From positions 186,001 through 250,000 of the forward strand of contig JAMZAV010001732.1 in the NCBI GenBank assembly GCA_024449915.1: 64,000 nucleotides of DNA, given 5' to 3'. The translations under genes were made by a program, and so were the position numbers. This DNA is from Sweltsa coloradensis (Eukaryota > Arthropoda > Insecta > Plecoptera > Chloroperlidae). Positions within the stretch are counted from its first letter, which is position 1. Each line of letters starts with the position of its first letter. Below, piece by piece: positions 20,641 to 32,441 of the stretch. A model generated the notes under the pieces. The model was not told the DNA's origin. It worked only from the letters and a program-made list of their open reading frames with translations, and did no database searches.

Positions 20641-22803
20641 CTATTATAAAAATTAAAACATATGCGCTTCGCACCCCCACCTCCCCCTAACCTAATTTTC
20701 CCCTTGCTAAAAATTTGGGGTAGGCCTATACCAACCGAAGAAGTACCCCCAGCTTGTGTGATAACCGTGGTCATTGGATGGATATGAGAGGTTGTTTCCC
20801 ATTGGCTAGGTTTAGTAGTAATTAGTGTCTTTAAGAGCTAACGAGATGAAATATTTTTACATTGTTAAACCTTGGGCGTAGATCATCAACCTTAGAAAGT
20901 TGTGTAGGGTAGGCCTACACCAACAAATGTTTCAGTATTACCGGTAATATTGATTTAAACACTGCTCTGAGGCTGTCCTACCAAGTGGACATACCAATAT
21001 TCAGCGGCTTTGTAGTTGCTTTGCAAGCAGAGTTGATTGAGGACAAAATCTCTGCTGACTTTGCATACAAGCAATTTGATAGGTCCAGCGCAAAAAGCAG
21101 ATAGATTTTGGCTTTTGGTAGAGACCTAGCTAGGCGTAGTCAGACGCTGAATATTCACTTGGCATGTGGTGTGGCTGGCTAGGCCTAAGGCCTAAGTAGG
21201 GACACTGAGAAATGGCAAATAAAAAGTTCTTATTTCATTACAAAAAATCTTCAATTTCAGTAATATAAACTCAAGGTAAAGGCATCATTTTGTCATAAAA
21301 ATAGTACTGCAATCACCACTCTTGAGCGAAATGAACACGTAGGCCTATAACACATGAACAAATATTTAGGCCATGTATAAAGTTAACTTAATTGGAATTA
21401 GCTAGGCAAGTTTGTTTAATAATATTTTCAACTGTCATGGTGCCAACTATAAGTTAAAACAGAAATGTTGATTTCAATGCCCAATTGTCAAAATAATTGC
21501 ATATTTTTTACTAAAACTTGCAGAATAATTAAAAGGAAAGTTCCTGATTTTGCTCTAATTTAGCATAAAAACATGAATTGCCTTATTTTGCTACTTAATA
21601 GGCATAGGCCTAATAAAATAGTCATATTTAGCATCATTTAGTGAAAAAAGTCATTCTCGAAATTTTGGGGCCCCTACCTATAAGCTTAGCTTAAAACAGT
21701 TCTAGGCCTACTTATTTTTTCTTTTTTTTTTTCGAGAATTGGGTGATCCAATATCCACTGGCCCCAAGCAAATTTCTTTGTTGTTTTATTGCATTGTAAT
21801 TGTATTATTAATTTTAATGAGTGTTCCTGTTACACCTTGTTATTATTAAATATTGTTTGACTAGGTTGTTTTGTTGTTTTGTAATCCTGCTTACGACTGT
21901 GATGAGCAGATTATGCTTATCGGAAATAATTATGAACCTTGAACTTGACCTCTGTAGGTCGGTGCATAGGCCGCCTACTGCACCGCACGTGACTGCAGCT
22001 GATTTATGGTTTAGGCCTAATGATTAAAATTTTGTAGGGCCTACATTCATCTTATTCATTTTGTAGGTACCTACATTCATTTGGTATCCTCATTACCTGT
22101 TTGTATAGGCCTACATATAGGGCCTACTGTACATTGTTGTGAAGACATTTTCTTGAAAGTACAATGTACCAGTACCTCCCCTACTTATTCTTTGTGTGTG
22201 AACTTATTTATCTAGTTATTGATCATTCTTTATCTTTAATTATATTTTGTTTTATTGCAATGTATCCTACTTTAATCAGTAATAGACTTGAAGACATTCA
22301 TTTGTAGGCTACTGTGTATGAATCCACGGATCAATAATGAACTTCAACTTGAACTTGAAGTTAAAACAAGTGCATTCATAGCATTACCGGTAGTAGGGCC
22401 TACTTGTAGCCTACTGGAGAAATCTTTGTTATCACCCTATGAGTTCCTAAACCCTCCGCCCACTTGAGTTTTGTAACCTAGGCCTAGGTCTAGATTTTAT
22501 AAAAATAATTTTTATGTAGGGGCTAGGTACTTAGCCTACCTATTTGTATTGAAAATGATATTTTGTTAAAAGGTACCTACCTAACCAGTTCTAATTATCA
22601 CTTTTGGTCCTAACCCTCCTACTGGTAGTCTATTTTGTTTTAGGCCTAGTAGTTTAGTTCCTTAACCTTATGTGTGTCCTACTGTGTAGGTAACCATGTC
22701 TCAGGCTACTATGTCAATTCTTGTTTAGCCCCTAGTAGCTACCAGTACTTTTCATTTTTGTACCTTGGGCACTAATTATTCTTACTTTGAATGTGGAAAC
22801 GTC

Positions 22804-22890
22804 TAAATCTAAAACCGTATTTGTACCGGGTAGGCTAAATAAATACTCTACTCTACTCTAAATCTAAAACCGTATTTGTACCGGGTAGGC
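22804..22890. repeat. Direct duplication, about 34 bp, 53-bp offset
   Basis: CTAAATCTAAAACCGTATTT plus GTACCGGGTAGGC occurs twice, separated by AAATAAATACTCTACTCTA. Confidence 0.85.
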
Positions 22891-23336
22891 CTACTCCATT
22901 TTCCCATTGATTTTTGCGCAAGACCACAATCCAATAATTAGCATGATTTTGGCTTTAGTGGTAGGGTGGCCTACCTAGGCTAGGTAGTTCTATAAATTTT
23001 ATTTTTTACCAAATGCTTAATTTCACTGTATGTTTATTAGCACCTTTAAAATTTTGTAAGCAATCCTAGGCCCTACATTAGTATTAAGAATATTTTAATT
23101 GTCAGTGGATAATGATAATTAAGATAGGCAGACGGTACATACAAATACAATAGATAGCATAGCATATTTATAAATGAAAATGACTAAATGAGTAAATTAA
23201 GCAATGCATCACTGGTCTATAGGACTACAGTGCTACCCCTAACCAGCAATTTAGCGTGCCTATAGCCCTATGCCTAGGCCTACCTACATCTTAAATGGTT
23301 GCAATAATTATTGTTTATTTCTGTTTTTAAAGAAAG

Positions 23337-23494
23337 CATAAAGAGACGAAATGGGACGAGATGAACATCATAGCGACGCTGCATCCTGCCGACAAGGATT
23401 ACGGACACATGAAGATCGAGGAGCCGAAGACGCCGTATAACTGGGAGGAGGGGGAGGAGCCCGACGGACTAGACGCCAACCTACTAGCAGAGAG
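23337..23494 (+). CDS. PPP1R2: Protein phosphatase inhibitor-2, exon 2
   Basis: Starts after acceptor tttaaagaaag (phase 0) and ends in phase 2 at GAGAG|GTGAGT. It encodes the family core: KWDEMNI (PP1 contact, RVxF-like function), [15 protein letters not shown] and TPY. The Thr lands at residue 72, the same number as the GSK3 site in mammalian inhibitor-2. The DYGHMK(I)EEPKTPY wording resembles insect orthologues more than vertebrate ones. The acceptor is chosen four bases after an earlier AG because only it keeps the frame. Confidence 0.95.
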
Positions 23495-23890
23495 GTGAGT
23501 GACCTCATTACCAGTTTTACTAGCTTGTTACTAGCACACAATGTTCATAATAATGTTCGAGATATCGTCCACATTCACATCCACGCGCCTCGCCATAGCT
23601 ACCGAAAACATACGTTGCTGCCTACTAGCACGCACCAGCTACGCACGTTTTCACAAAAACTACGCTAAAAATAGATCAAATCTCGTACAAATGTTTCACC
23701 AAATAGTTCAAATTGTTGTCAGTAGGTAGCACTACTGTATGGCTAAGCTCCAGCTTGATGCACCGATGGGCAATCCAAAAACATCAAAACGTTTATAAAC
23801 GGGCATAGGCCTACTTTTCAAAAGGTTAAAGGCAAGGCAGTATAATTTTACTTTAATTTCTGCTTCACTAAAATACAATTGTTTTTTTAG

Positions 23891-23991
23891 AATTCGCTTG
23901 GGAGCCAACGAACCAGCCAAAGTTTTTAGAGAAGAAGATGAAGACGACGACGATGATGATGTTGATGAGGAGGAAACGCCGGAAGACAGAG
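23891..23991 (+). CDS. PPP1R2: Protein phosphatase inhibitor-2, exon 3 (acidic)
   Basis: Acceptor gtttttttag, phase 2 in and phase 1 out at AGAG|GTAAAA. It encodes residues 94-126: IRLGANEPAKVF followed by an Asp/Glu-rich stretch, matching the acidic linker of inhibitor-2. The GATGATGAT codon run may be length-variable. Confidence 0.93.
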
Positions 23992-24318
23992 GTAAAAGAA
24001 CATTCAGTTACCCTACCCATAATTTTGTCGCACCCTTACCAGGTTTTTGAGACTCCGTAACATCTTCAGTTAACTAGGGAAACGCCAAAGTCGTTGTTAG
24101 ACGAGTGACGTAAAGTATTATCTCGCGCATTAGGCCAATCTTATTTTTTTGCTGCTCTCCTTTTCAAGATAACATTTTGAGAAAGATTCTTTCCTTCAGT
24201 TTAAAACACAAAAAAGTAGACCAGGGATACACACGGTAATCGATACAATAACATTTCACACTGTTGTTAATTGTTGACTTTTCTTGAAGATTTGATCTAA
24301 TTCTTGGTTGGTTGACAG

Positions 24319-24443
24319 CGCTGCGGAAGGTGTTCGAATCTAAGCGCAAGGCTCACTACAACGAGTACTATGCTGTGAAGCTGGCTCGGAAGCTGATGGA
24401 TAAAGAAAAGGCCGAAGACGAAGCTGAAGATGATGATGATAAG
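24319..24443 (+). CDS. PPP1R2: Protein phosphatase inhibitor-2, exon 4
   Basis: Acceptor ggttgacag, ending in phase 0 at AAG|GTAGGG. It carries the C-terminal PP1-binding helix: FESKRKAHYNEYYAVKLARK, with HYNE at residues 139-142. In inhibitor-2 this segment lies over the PP1 active site and its His/Tyr are critical for inhibition. An acidic tail (AEDEAEDDDD) follows. Confidence 0.95.
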
Positions 24444-24531
24444 GTAGGGTAGGAGTTGAATTGCTTTTAATGCTTAATGGTTTGGTCAAGAAAAATGATG
24501 TATTTAATTGAGATTGAAATATGGTAAGATT

Positions 24532-24755
24532 TAATTAGTATAAACAATAATTGGACTCATCATGTTCTTTTATTAAATTTATATATTAAATTAAAGGTAA
24601 AGCAATATTTCGGGTACTTTCAGTACCCTTCAAAAGGCAACAAACCTTGCCTTTTGAAGGGTACTGAAAGTACCCGAAATATTGCTTTACCTTTAATTTA
24701 ATATATTAATTTAATAAAAGAACATGATGAGTCCAATTATTGTTTATACTAATTA
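24532..24755. repeat. Hairpin in PPP1R2 intron 4, about 109-bp arms
   Basis: 24532-24640 and 24647-24755 are near-perfect reverse complements (ATTAGTATAAACAATAATTG ... CCCTTCAAAAGGCAA) around a 6-nt loop. It would be transcribed in the pre-mRNA as long dsRNA. Confidence 0.9.
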
Positions 24756-25218
24756 AACCTAACTGTTCTAAGAATCTCAGTAAGGTAGTTATAAAATGGT
24801 AAGATTTGTGTAGCCTACGCCTATCTTCTTTTTTGTTTGTTTAATAGATGAATACACTTTTTTGATGGTATAAATTAGGGCTGGGCTATGACATATCATT
24901 CAAAATTATCAATATCACATGACATTTTTTGATATGGATCAATAGCGTAAAATTGAGTGACTTTGGCCGGCGGTGTCTTTTATATAATAAATAACTCTTA
25001 TTGGTCTCTGCAGCCAGAGCTGTTGCCTTGCGACACAGAATAACAATCAATTGATAAAAATAATACATTGAAATTAAAAATTTACATTTAACAAACATCT
25101 AAAATATAACCTACTTACTATATAAGTGGTTTCTAAAAAAACGAATGGACCATCGCAGAACACATACAACAATCTCATCCCTCAAACTACTTGTAATACA
25201 AAATTTTTTCCTAAAAGT
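24756..25218. other. Intron sequence with MITE-like terminus
   Basis: TAGGGCTGGGCTATGACATA at about 24874, followed by ATATCA words, resembles a hAT-like terminus. A possible opposite end (AAATATCG... near 29100-29140) is too far and too degraded to pair with confidence. Confidence 0.35.
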
Positions 25219-25850
25219 TTAAAAAAATAATGGAATTGTCCCCCTTGCTCCTATCATTAGCCCTGTTACACTTATTGTGTTTAAATCATAATGGTCTTTG
25301 TAATAGTTCACAGTCGGTTCATAGATGCCTCTTTTCTCGAGATCCACTTCCTCTGCTTGTCCCTTGTGGTCTTCAAATCTCACTGTTGGGTCAAAAATGA
25401 AGCCTTCTTTTTTATCACGGTTAATGGCGATTATGTCAATGCGTCGTGTGCCACTTGTAGAAGATATCCCGTGAACTTCTTCATACACTTCAAATTTCCC
25501 GGTTCCTGAGAGCTTGCGCGATTTTGGCGCACCTCGTTATGACGTGAGTTCGGCATCAGTTTACCATGTTTGCAGGAGCCAAGTACATGTGCAAGGGTTT
25601 CAAACTCACTGCAGTGTCTGCAGCGGGTAGTACCTTGGCTCCTTCCAGGGACAGTTCTCACGGGAACAACGTTACACGTCATTTTTATGGCGTCTCTCCA
25701 TTCCGAGCATGATAGACCTTCTTTATTGTGGATCCATTTATTTGCAGGTGTTACCTCTTGAAATAGAACGACTCCCTTACCTTTATGCGACAGACCACAC
25801 CATTTAGCATACTCCTGTTCACGAAGATGATCTCGTAGCTTTACAGCACT
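25219..25850 (-). pseudogene. R2-type non-LTR retrotransposon C-terminal fragment
   Basis: Minus-strand frames give WCGLSHKGKGVV..., then a CX2CX7HX4C zinc motif (CRHCSEFETLAHVLGSC), then the restriction-like endonuclease region (GTRRIDIIAI...FIFDPTVRFE) and a GARGT ending. This order is diagnostic of R2/NeSL-group elements. A frameshift near 25495 splits it, and everything 5' of the zinc region is missing, as in 5' truncation. It lies antisense inside PPP1R2 intron 4, not in rDNA. Confidence 0.88.
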
Positions 25851-25905
25851 TTACAACTACCACTACTTAACACTAGGTAGGCCTACTTCTCAAAACACAG
25901 ATATT

Positions 25906-27628
25906 GTTAAGTAGGGGTGTGGAAAGGGAACCCAACAGCTTACCTGGTCGGTGACTGCAGGGATCTCGTAGAAGAAAGACACAAATAAATAAAAATAAAC
26001 ATAATAGTACAAGAAAACGTCGAAACTGTTTCGGCCAAACAGGGCCTTGCTCACTCGACGAGAGCGGAGAGTTAACTAAACTAGGTTTGTACAGCTATAT
26101 ACAGTTATTTACAAGACACTGTATATAACTGTATAGTAGGGTTGTGCGAACCCACTATTTTGACTTCGAACTCGAACTCGAACTTTCATAATTTTTAGAT
26201 TCGAACTTCGAACTTCACAAAAATTTCGAACCCGACCGAACTTGAACTCGAACTCGAACTTAGACTAAATAAATTACTGGAAACAATTATTGACAATCCA
26301 TAATCCAAGATTTGTATTAGCCTACAAATTGTTGACATTGAAAATGCTAGGCCTATGTAGGCCTATGTAGCCCCTATCTGTCAATGGAAACTTCAAACAA
26401 GGCCTAGGCCGGAGGCCCTAGGGCCTAGCATGTACCTTAAATATTAATAATAGGTAGGCCTAATAAGATGGTAATCACATAATACAAATAGTAAAACCCA
26501 AAGGAAGTTATAAAACTGAGTAGGCCTAGAACTGGACCCAGGTCTAGGTCTATTTGCTTTTTTCTTCATTTATTGATCTTTATTAAAGGATGTAAAATGC
26601 TTGGGATGGATTGTCATAGCTAGGCCTACTGTCAATGGAAACTTAAAACTAGGCCTAGGCCCTAGCTAGGGCCAAACCCAAAGGAAGTTATAGATGGCTG
26701 AGTAGGCCTAGAACTGGACCCAGGTCTAGGCCTAGTATTTGTTTATTCTTAGTTTATTGATCTTTATTAAAGGTTGCAAAATGCTCGGGATGGATTGTCG
26801 TACCAGGCCTAGGCCTACTTGTTGTCCCACATGTGTAGGCCTAGGCTCAGACATTTTCTACAATATTTACATTTCCCGTTCGTCCCGTCCTTAGCAAAAT
26901 AATTCCAAATCGCGCTTTTAGGATTACCATCAACTATCTTTCCCTGAATCATCGGCATCTTCTTCAGAACTCAACATAACGCGAGAGAAAAGAAATGAAA
27001 TTAGTAAAATTACAGAAACGCACGACTTTATTCCACATTGATGTGAGGTGAGCATGTTGTGATTTGCGATTGCGAGAACGTAAAAAGTCAGAAAAGTGGC
27101 CTAAATGGGAGCGAGTGCTGATTGGCTGTTAATGTAGAGTAGAACAGAACTGCCAACTAGCGAAAACGAAAATCGAGTATACTCTGTTGCAGAAACTCGT
27201 ATTTTACTATGACTTATGTACTTTTGTAGTTGGCAGCATTGCTCGGAGCATCATCACGCGCGCGCATGCGCACAGCGGCGAAAAGGGAAATTGAAATTTT
27301 GTGCGGGAAGTTCGAAGTAAAGAACGAACCTGAATATTACGAACTCGAACCCGTTTTCACAATTCGAACTTGAACTCGAACTTTTTTTAAGTTCGAGTTC
27401 GAGTTCGAATTTCGAACGTTCGCACATCCCTACTGTATATAGCTGTACAAACCTAGTTTAGTTAACTCTCCGCTCTCGTCGAGTGAGCAAGGCCCTGTTT
27501 GGCCGAAACAGTTTCGACGTTTTCTTGTATTATGTTTAATTTTATTTATTTGTGTCTTTCTTCTACAAGATCCCTGCAGTCACCTACCAGGTAAGCTGTT
27601 GGGTTCCCTTTCCACACCCCTACTTAAC
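25906..27628. mobile_element. Foldback element split by a later insertion
   Basis: The outer arms are 25906 to about 26120 (GTTAAGTAGGGGTGTGG ... GGTTTGTACAGCTATATACAG) and about 27440-27628, close reverse complements of about 200 bp. Without the inserted 26137-27432 segment they would form one hairpin. TSDs of the outer element are unclear. Confidence 0.85.
26137..27432. mobile_element. hAT-like MITE nested in the foldback, TTCGAACTCGAAC-iterating
   Basis: TAGGGTTGTGCGAAC and GTTCGCACATCCCTA are the ends, flanked by CTGTATAG/CTGTATAT (7 of 8). The subterminal sequence is GAACTCGAACTCGAACTT at one side and its complement at the other. The core contains an imperfect internal duplication (CTATGTCAATGGAAACTT-type and AGAACTGGACCCAGGTCTAGG occur twice) and a GCGCGCGCATGCGCA patch. 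No transposase. Confidence 0.87.
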
Positions 27629-29671
27629 ATTAACTAGCCATTTGGCATCTCCTATCTAAAACACAGATAGCCTATGTTATTGTAAAATTTTAAGTATTTA
27701 ATGATGTAGGCAATATTTATAGTTAGTACTTTAGACAGAAATTAAAAAACATTAACATAACATAACATAAATTAACATAACAGCGTCATAGTCGCCTACT
27801 ATAAAGCCAAGTTTAAATATTTATAGTTGTTAATATGGGCTTTACGATTATTTTGAGGTTAGAATTGTCCTTGATCCGTAAGCCTAGCCTTAAATCTACT
27901 TCTAATCATATTGCATTGGTAGGCCTACTAGGGATGACAAAACCCAACTTTTTTACGACCCGGATACCCGTTCACAATACCCGCGGGTTACCCAGGTAAG
28001 TAACATGAAAAAATTGAGTGGGGTGTCTAACTGACCGTTTAAAAAACACTCGTCAATAATCGTAAAATCTTAGGCCTATGTGTAACTTAGTTCTTAAAAT
28101 ATAGAAGTGTTAGGCTACTACTAACCTTATTTGTTACTTCATAATCATGTGGTGTTGTAAACGCGAGAGCTATTTATAGACAGAAGGACGGAGCGGATGG
28201 CTCTTGAAGATGAGGCTCGTCGGGGAATCCGAAGACAGATCATTGCAGCTGCTTATCGTCACTTTTCAAGGACACATTTACTAGCGGCGGCGGTCGAACG
28301 TTGCGGGAAAGAAAGAGGGGGAGGGAGGTTGATAGATTCATGATTGCGACGAGATGGAATTGCGAGGTGATGTCACCGCATGTGCGTTAATGGAAAGATT
28401 GCGCGGCGGGTGGATATGACACGCGGGGGTGGGGGCAACCACTAGGCCTACTTCAACAGAAGTCTGGAGTCCAGCGGCATAATCAAAAAAAGGAAAGTAA
28501 CAAAGTGGGCGTTTTATTTACAGACACAATTCAGAGGGAAATACCAAACGTTATGAAAATTCATGTCGATAATCGCCCCGAATTGAGAATAATAATTTTC
28601 TCGAGAATATAATTTCCAAAATTGCGCCGATACGGTCACTTTGTAATCATACCATGATATATCGGCACAAAACTCACTTTTCTCTTATTAACGTCAATTT
28701 GAATTGCGCGCCATCTCAACGCTAGTCGGCGGATTGGCCACCACCAACTATGGGCCCCTAGAGCCCCTCCCACAAGCGAGTGTAAGAGAGGGAGCGGTGA
28801 AGCAAGAGAGAGAGAGCGGGTGGAAGGGGCGGGGAGTGGCATAGTGAATAAATCGTGAGCGGAAAAACCTGTTTTGAGACGCTGGGAATTCCATGAAATT
28901 AGGATTCAGGAGAAAAATAAAATCTCATTGTAGCAGCGTCGATTAGTCTTATAAACAAGTATACGCTACTAAATTTGCTATTAAAAATCCGAATTCCCAA
29001 TAATTATCGCGATATCGCTAGCACATTGATCTCGTACAATTATTATTTTTTTTTAATTTAGCCAAATAAAAAATATCGAAAATATTCCCGCTTATCGATA
29101 TTGTATCGAAATATCGTTTTTTTCCCCCCAGACCTAGTATAAATCTGGGCATAGAGATGGCATCGGGTAGTAAACTTTAGAGTTGGCTTTTAAAACTTAG
29201 AGAGTCAAGTAGGAAGTGACAGCTCAAACAAAAACACAATTTAACAAAGTGAAGTAGTTTTGTGCTAGTACCCGAAACTTTGGGTCTGGCATTTGGGGCC
29301 TGACCCAATGTTTTTTAAACGTATCCGATTGTCGGGTAACAAAAAAATATATTTTGGGCAGATGGTGGAGGTGCTTATTGGTGGAAGTCTCGGTCCAGAC
29401 AATTTTTTATCGATTGCTGATTTATACAAATTGCTATTCAGTTAAGTCTAAAGAGTAAAGACACAAGAAAATCGTAGTGTACGAGCCATTTTAAATATGT
29501 TAAATACCATATTATAACGGCCGTCTTTTCCCAACCCGAAGCCGACTTAACCGTAAAAACCTCTTCCCGCACAGCCCTTTAATTGAGTAATAAAAACAAA
29601 TAAGTACTGGTAGCATTCTCTATTGATAAATAAATGTAATCTAGCTTGATTGTTGTGTTTCGTGTTCTCAG
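27629..29671. other. Rest of PPP1R2 intron 4
   Basis: 27929 TAGGGATGACAAAACCC begins a possible MITE with GACCCGGATACCCG-type words; related CCCGAAACTTTGGGTC words occur near 29270. 28160-28440 and 28690-28850 are unusually GC-rich and purine-rich for the intron but show no spliceable ORF. Confidence 0.4.
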
Positions 29672-29848
29672 GACACTGCGGAGAAAGCGGACAGCGAACC
29701 TAGCGAAAAGAGTTCGACGAAGTGTTGCAAAAACAAACCGTGTAAACCCAGTTGCCCACACAGGCACAAGAAGTTGTCCAACGACAATGACGACCCCAAT
29801 TGTGATTCGATGCCGGGCAGCTCGCACGGCGGTTGCGACGAGGTGTAG
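29672..29848 (+). CDS. PPP1R2: Protein phosphatase inhibitor-2, terminal exon
   Basis: Acceptor tgttctcag in phase 0; TAG at 29846-29848. It encodes 58 residues with a Cys/Lys-rich segment (CCKNKPCKPSCPHRHKK) and Ser/Asp-rich ends. This tail is not part of the conserved inhibitor-2 core. The CxxxxC-x3-C-x2-H pattern is unusual and could be lineage-specific. Phase and GC-rich coding bias support the exon. Confidence 0.87.
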   Translation, partial: DTAEKADSEPSEKSSTKCCKNKPCKPSCPHRHKKLSNDNDDPNCDSMPGSSHGGCDEV

Positions 29849-31030
29849 GCCGTAGCTACTGGTAAGGTACGGGGGCTGCGAAGATCCCGTAATTGAGTCT
29901 ACGGGATTGGAACGGAGCACGAGGGGTTTGCTTGTGGTGTTTCCTAACACAGATATCAAGGTGTAACGTATGCTTTTGTTGCGCCACCTCCGTCGTGTAG
30001 TTTAATTCGTTACGTTTCAAGGTCAAGTTACCTCTGAACAGAAGGCTCGATAACTCCGCGGCTGGTCGTCTATTTTGGTATAATACAGAGTTTTCCTATG
30101 CCAAAAGTTATAATAACCATTTTGGGATCGCCTCATTGCAGACGGTGCGACAATAATCCTTGTGAATTGTTCTCCGTTGTGTGTGTTTGCTCCGAGGCCA
30201 AATATCTTAGACTACTTTTTCCCGAACTACAATCGAAAACGAGTGCGCCGCTGTCTCTCAACTTGCGATAAAATGCCTTGTTTATAAATGGCGCATTTGG
30301 CAGCTTATGATTGTAATTTTAACTATAAATGATGTGGGACAATAATGTTAAAACTTGGATAACGGAATGGTACTCTAGCTTCGTATCTTGGTAGCTACTC
30401 GAAAAAGTGTTTACAAGACGTGGGCACTTCTCTATCGGGGCCATGTTTTGCCCCTCTGAAAATCTTCATTACTCCATAGTAGTTGTCTATCCATGGCTCT
30501 AGTTTTTAGTATGTAATATTTACACATTGCCTGAAGTACATTTTGTATCTTATGATAGGCTATGCCAGCATTCTAGTAACAGCCACGTTAGACTCTAGAT
30601 TTACAGTCACTCATTAAAGCGACTCTTTTTTAGCCATGAATACTGGGTGGATTAAAAAACATGTCTGTTGACCCACTAAGTTAAAGAAATCTTCAGTAAG
30701 GGACTTAGATACAGCTGTTCAATCAAACCAACCCTGACAGTGCCGACGTCATAACTTGCTTTATTTCCTTTTCTTTTTGTGTAAATGGTTTTCTTGGCAG
30801 AGCTTCTGTGTCGACACCTAGGCTTATTGAAACTTAGAAATTTTGCAAAACTACAATGTTTGACCCTTCTTTCATAATGCAACGCATCAGAGAAAGTTGT
30901 ACGCCCTATTTATATAAAAACTACAATTTCTGAGTTATGCCCTTGTTTCTACCAGTGTCTCAATTCCGGTTCTGGATTTATTTTACCGTAGCATACATTG
31001 AGTTTGATTTTCCCTAAATAAATGTATGCA
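29849..31030 (+). other. PPP1R2 3' UTR (inferred)
   Basis: Continuous non-repeat sequence after the stop codon, with an AATAAA at 31017-31022 as a candidate polyadenylation signal. Length and end are inferred. Confidence 0.4.
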
Positions 31031-31394
31031 TGAAAATTGGGAAGGATTCTTCGTTAACCGATCTTGTAACCATAAGTAAAAGTCTGTCCATATCCAGTTT
31101 TTGTATGATTGTGTCCACAACTGTCATTTCATTTCTTAATTGCACATAATTTAACTAGCAGCTTATATGCTAAATTCACTAAATATTTTCTTAACTTTTC
31201 AAGCAAAACTAAACATCACTGCTTCTAATTGTGTACATAATAGTGGTTTGACAACTGGTGTCCTGTTGAAAGGTTTGGAGCGTTGTTATGTAGCTACCGC
31301 ATAGTAACACAACCTTTGCGGTCAGTCGGCTGTACCGTTCCGCTCTAAATCTCTTCCAAAACCTTTTTGTCATCTGGTACCTAGAGATTTTATA

Positions 31395-31797
31395 TAGGGC
31401 TGCAAACGATAATCGTTATTATCATTTGATAATTGATAATCAATAAATAATATTACAATAATTGATAATGGCAATAGGCTACGTACATATTATTGAATCG
31501 CATATCTTCTGAAATATTAACCAGAAAAATACGTCATATTGTTAAATTTATTTCACTTACGCGGACCGCCATTACCTCTGCTATTATATTTTGTGGCTTG
31601 TGTCAACGACAATGAATTATTCATTTATTTTGAGACAAATTGCAGAGGTATTAAGCTTTCAGTTTCTCTATATTTCAGACCGAATAATGTGGGTATTGAC
31701 CTTTTTAGACTTTCAATCTTGATGATAATAATAATTTTACCGTTAATGCCGTCACCTTTTTTATCGATAATTTATGTTTCATCGTTGTGCAACCCTA
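31395..31797. mobile_element. hAT-like MITE, GATAATTGATAAT-iterating
   Basis: TAGGGCTGCAAACGAT at the left and ATCGTTGTGCAACCCTA at the right, with TGATAATTGATAATCAATAA words near the ends. Flanks ATTTTATA/ACTTTTAA match only partly. Confidence 0.75.
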
Positions 31798-32441
31798 ACT
31801 TTTAATCTTGCGGTACATTCACTCGCCGGAGTGCCATAATCCGATACGACCCTCCTTGGAAGTGCGATCAGAGCCCATCCAGTTAGTACGATCAGAGCCC
31901 ACCCAGTTGTCCAGTGGAATTAGCCGTCGCTCATACTATTTTTAGACTTCGGAGCCGTTGATGAACGCAGGTTTTTGCTTTGTACCATAACCATATTGAC
32001 TAGCTCTACATCACATAAGTAACCGATGTAGGCCTGTAATATAGTCCATACTAACCTAGTATGGCATTGTGTTAATATTCACCTATCACACTTGAATATT
32101 TGATCGGTCCATGTTAACCAATTCCGCTTAAATAAACATAGGTTCTAGTGATGATGTAATTCTACCAATAGTTGGCATTATTGATAATATTCTACTGTTT
32201 TGTTATATTAATTTGTATTATTGTATTGAATATTTAATTTGTATATACTATTTAATCATATAAAATGACTGGCAAGAATAAGAATATTTGAATCTTATTT
32301 GTTAAAGAAAGATGGGTACCTCGATGTAGGAGTTTAATTGTAGTTCGAGTACCTAGTGATTGAAACTATTGAGATAGTGCCTGTGCAGTTACAAGGGTTC
32401 TTGGTAATTGTGATTGGTGTGAGGGTAACATTAGGAAGTTA
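31798..32441. other. Intergenic with short tandem duplication
   Basis: GATCAGAGCCCA(T/C)CCAGTT is duplicated at about 31867-31910. No exon seen. Confidence 0.5.

Larger units (their letters stand above)
19165..20755. repeat. Nest bounded by an inverted repeat
   Basis: The left segment (about 19165-19205, ACTTCTTCGGTTGGTATAGG then CCTACCCCAA) recurs as its reverse complement at about 20709-20747. Poly-G (19241-19253) and CCCCCAGCTT flank the ends. Inside lie a pseudo-tRNA, a SINE, a hairpin, another tRNA-like unit and a tailed repeat, so a TIR element has been filled by later insertions. TSDs were not found. Confidence 0.55.
17855..23336. other. PPP1R2 intron 1
   Basis: A 5.5-kb intron rich in AGGCCTAGGCCT words. 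It carries a TTAA-flanked MITE, an inverted-repeat-bounded nest with a SINE and hairpins, tRNA-like pieces and a short direct duplication (listed separately). 20756-22800 shows no exon-like GC3 segment. Confidence 0.8.

Noticed and set aside
29579..29959. 126-codon minus-strand ORF
   Set aside because: Antisense of the PPP1R2 terminal exon; no independent splice or domain support.
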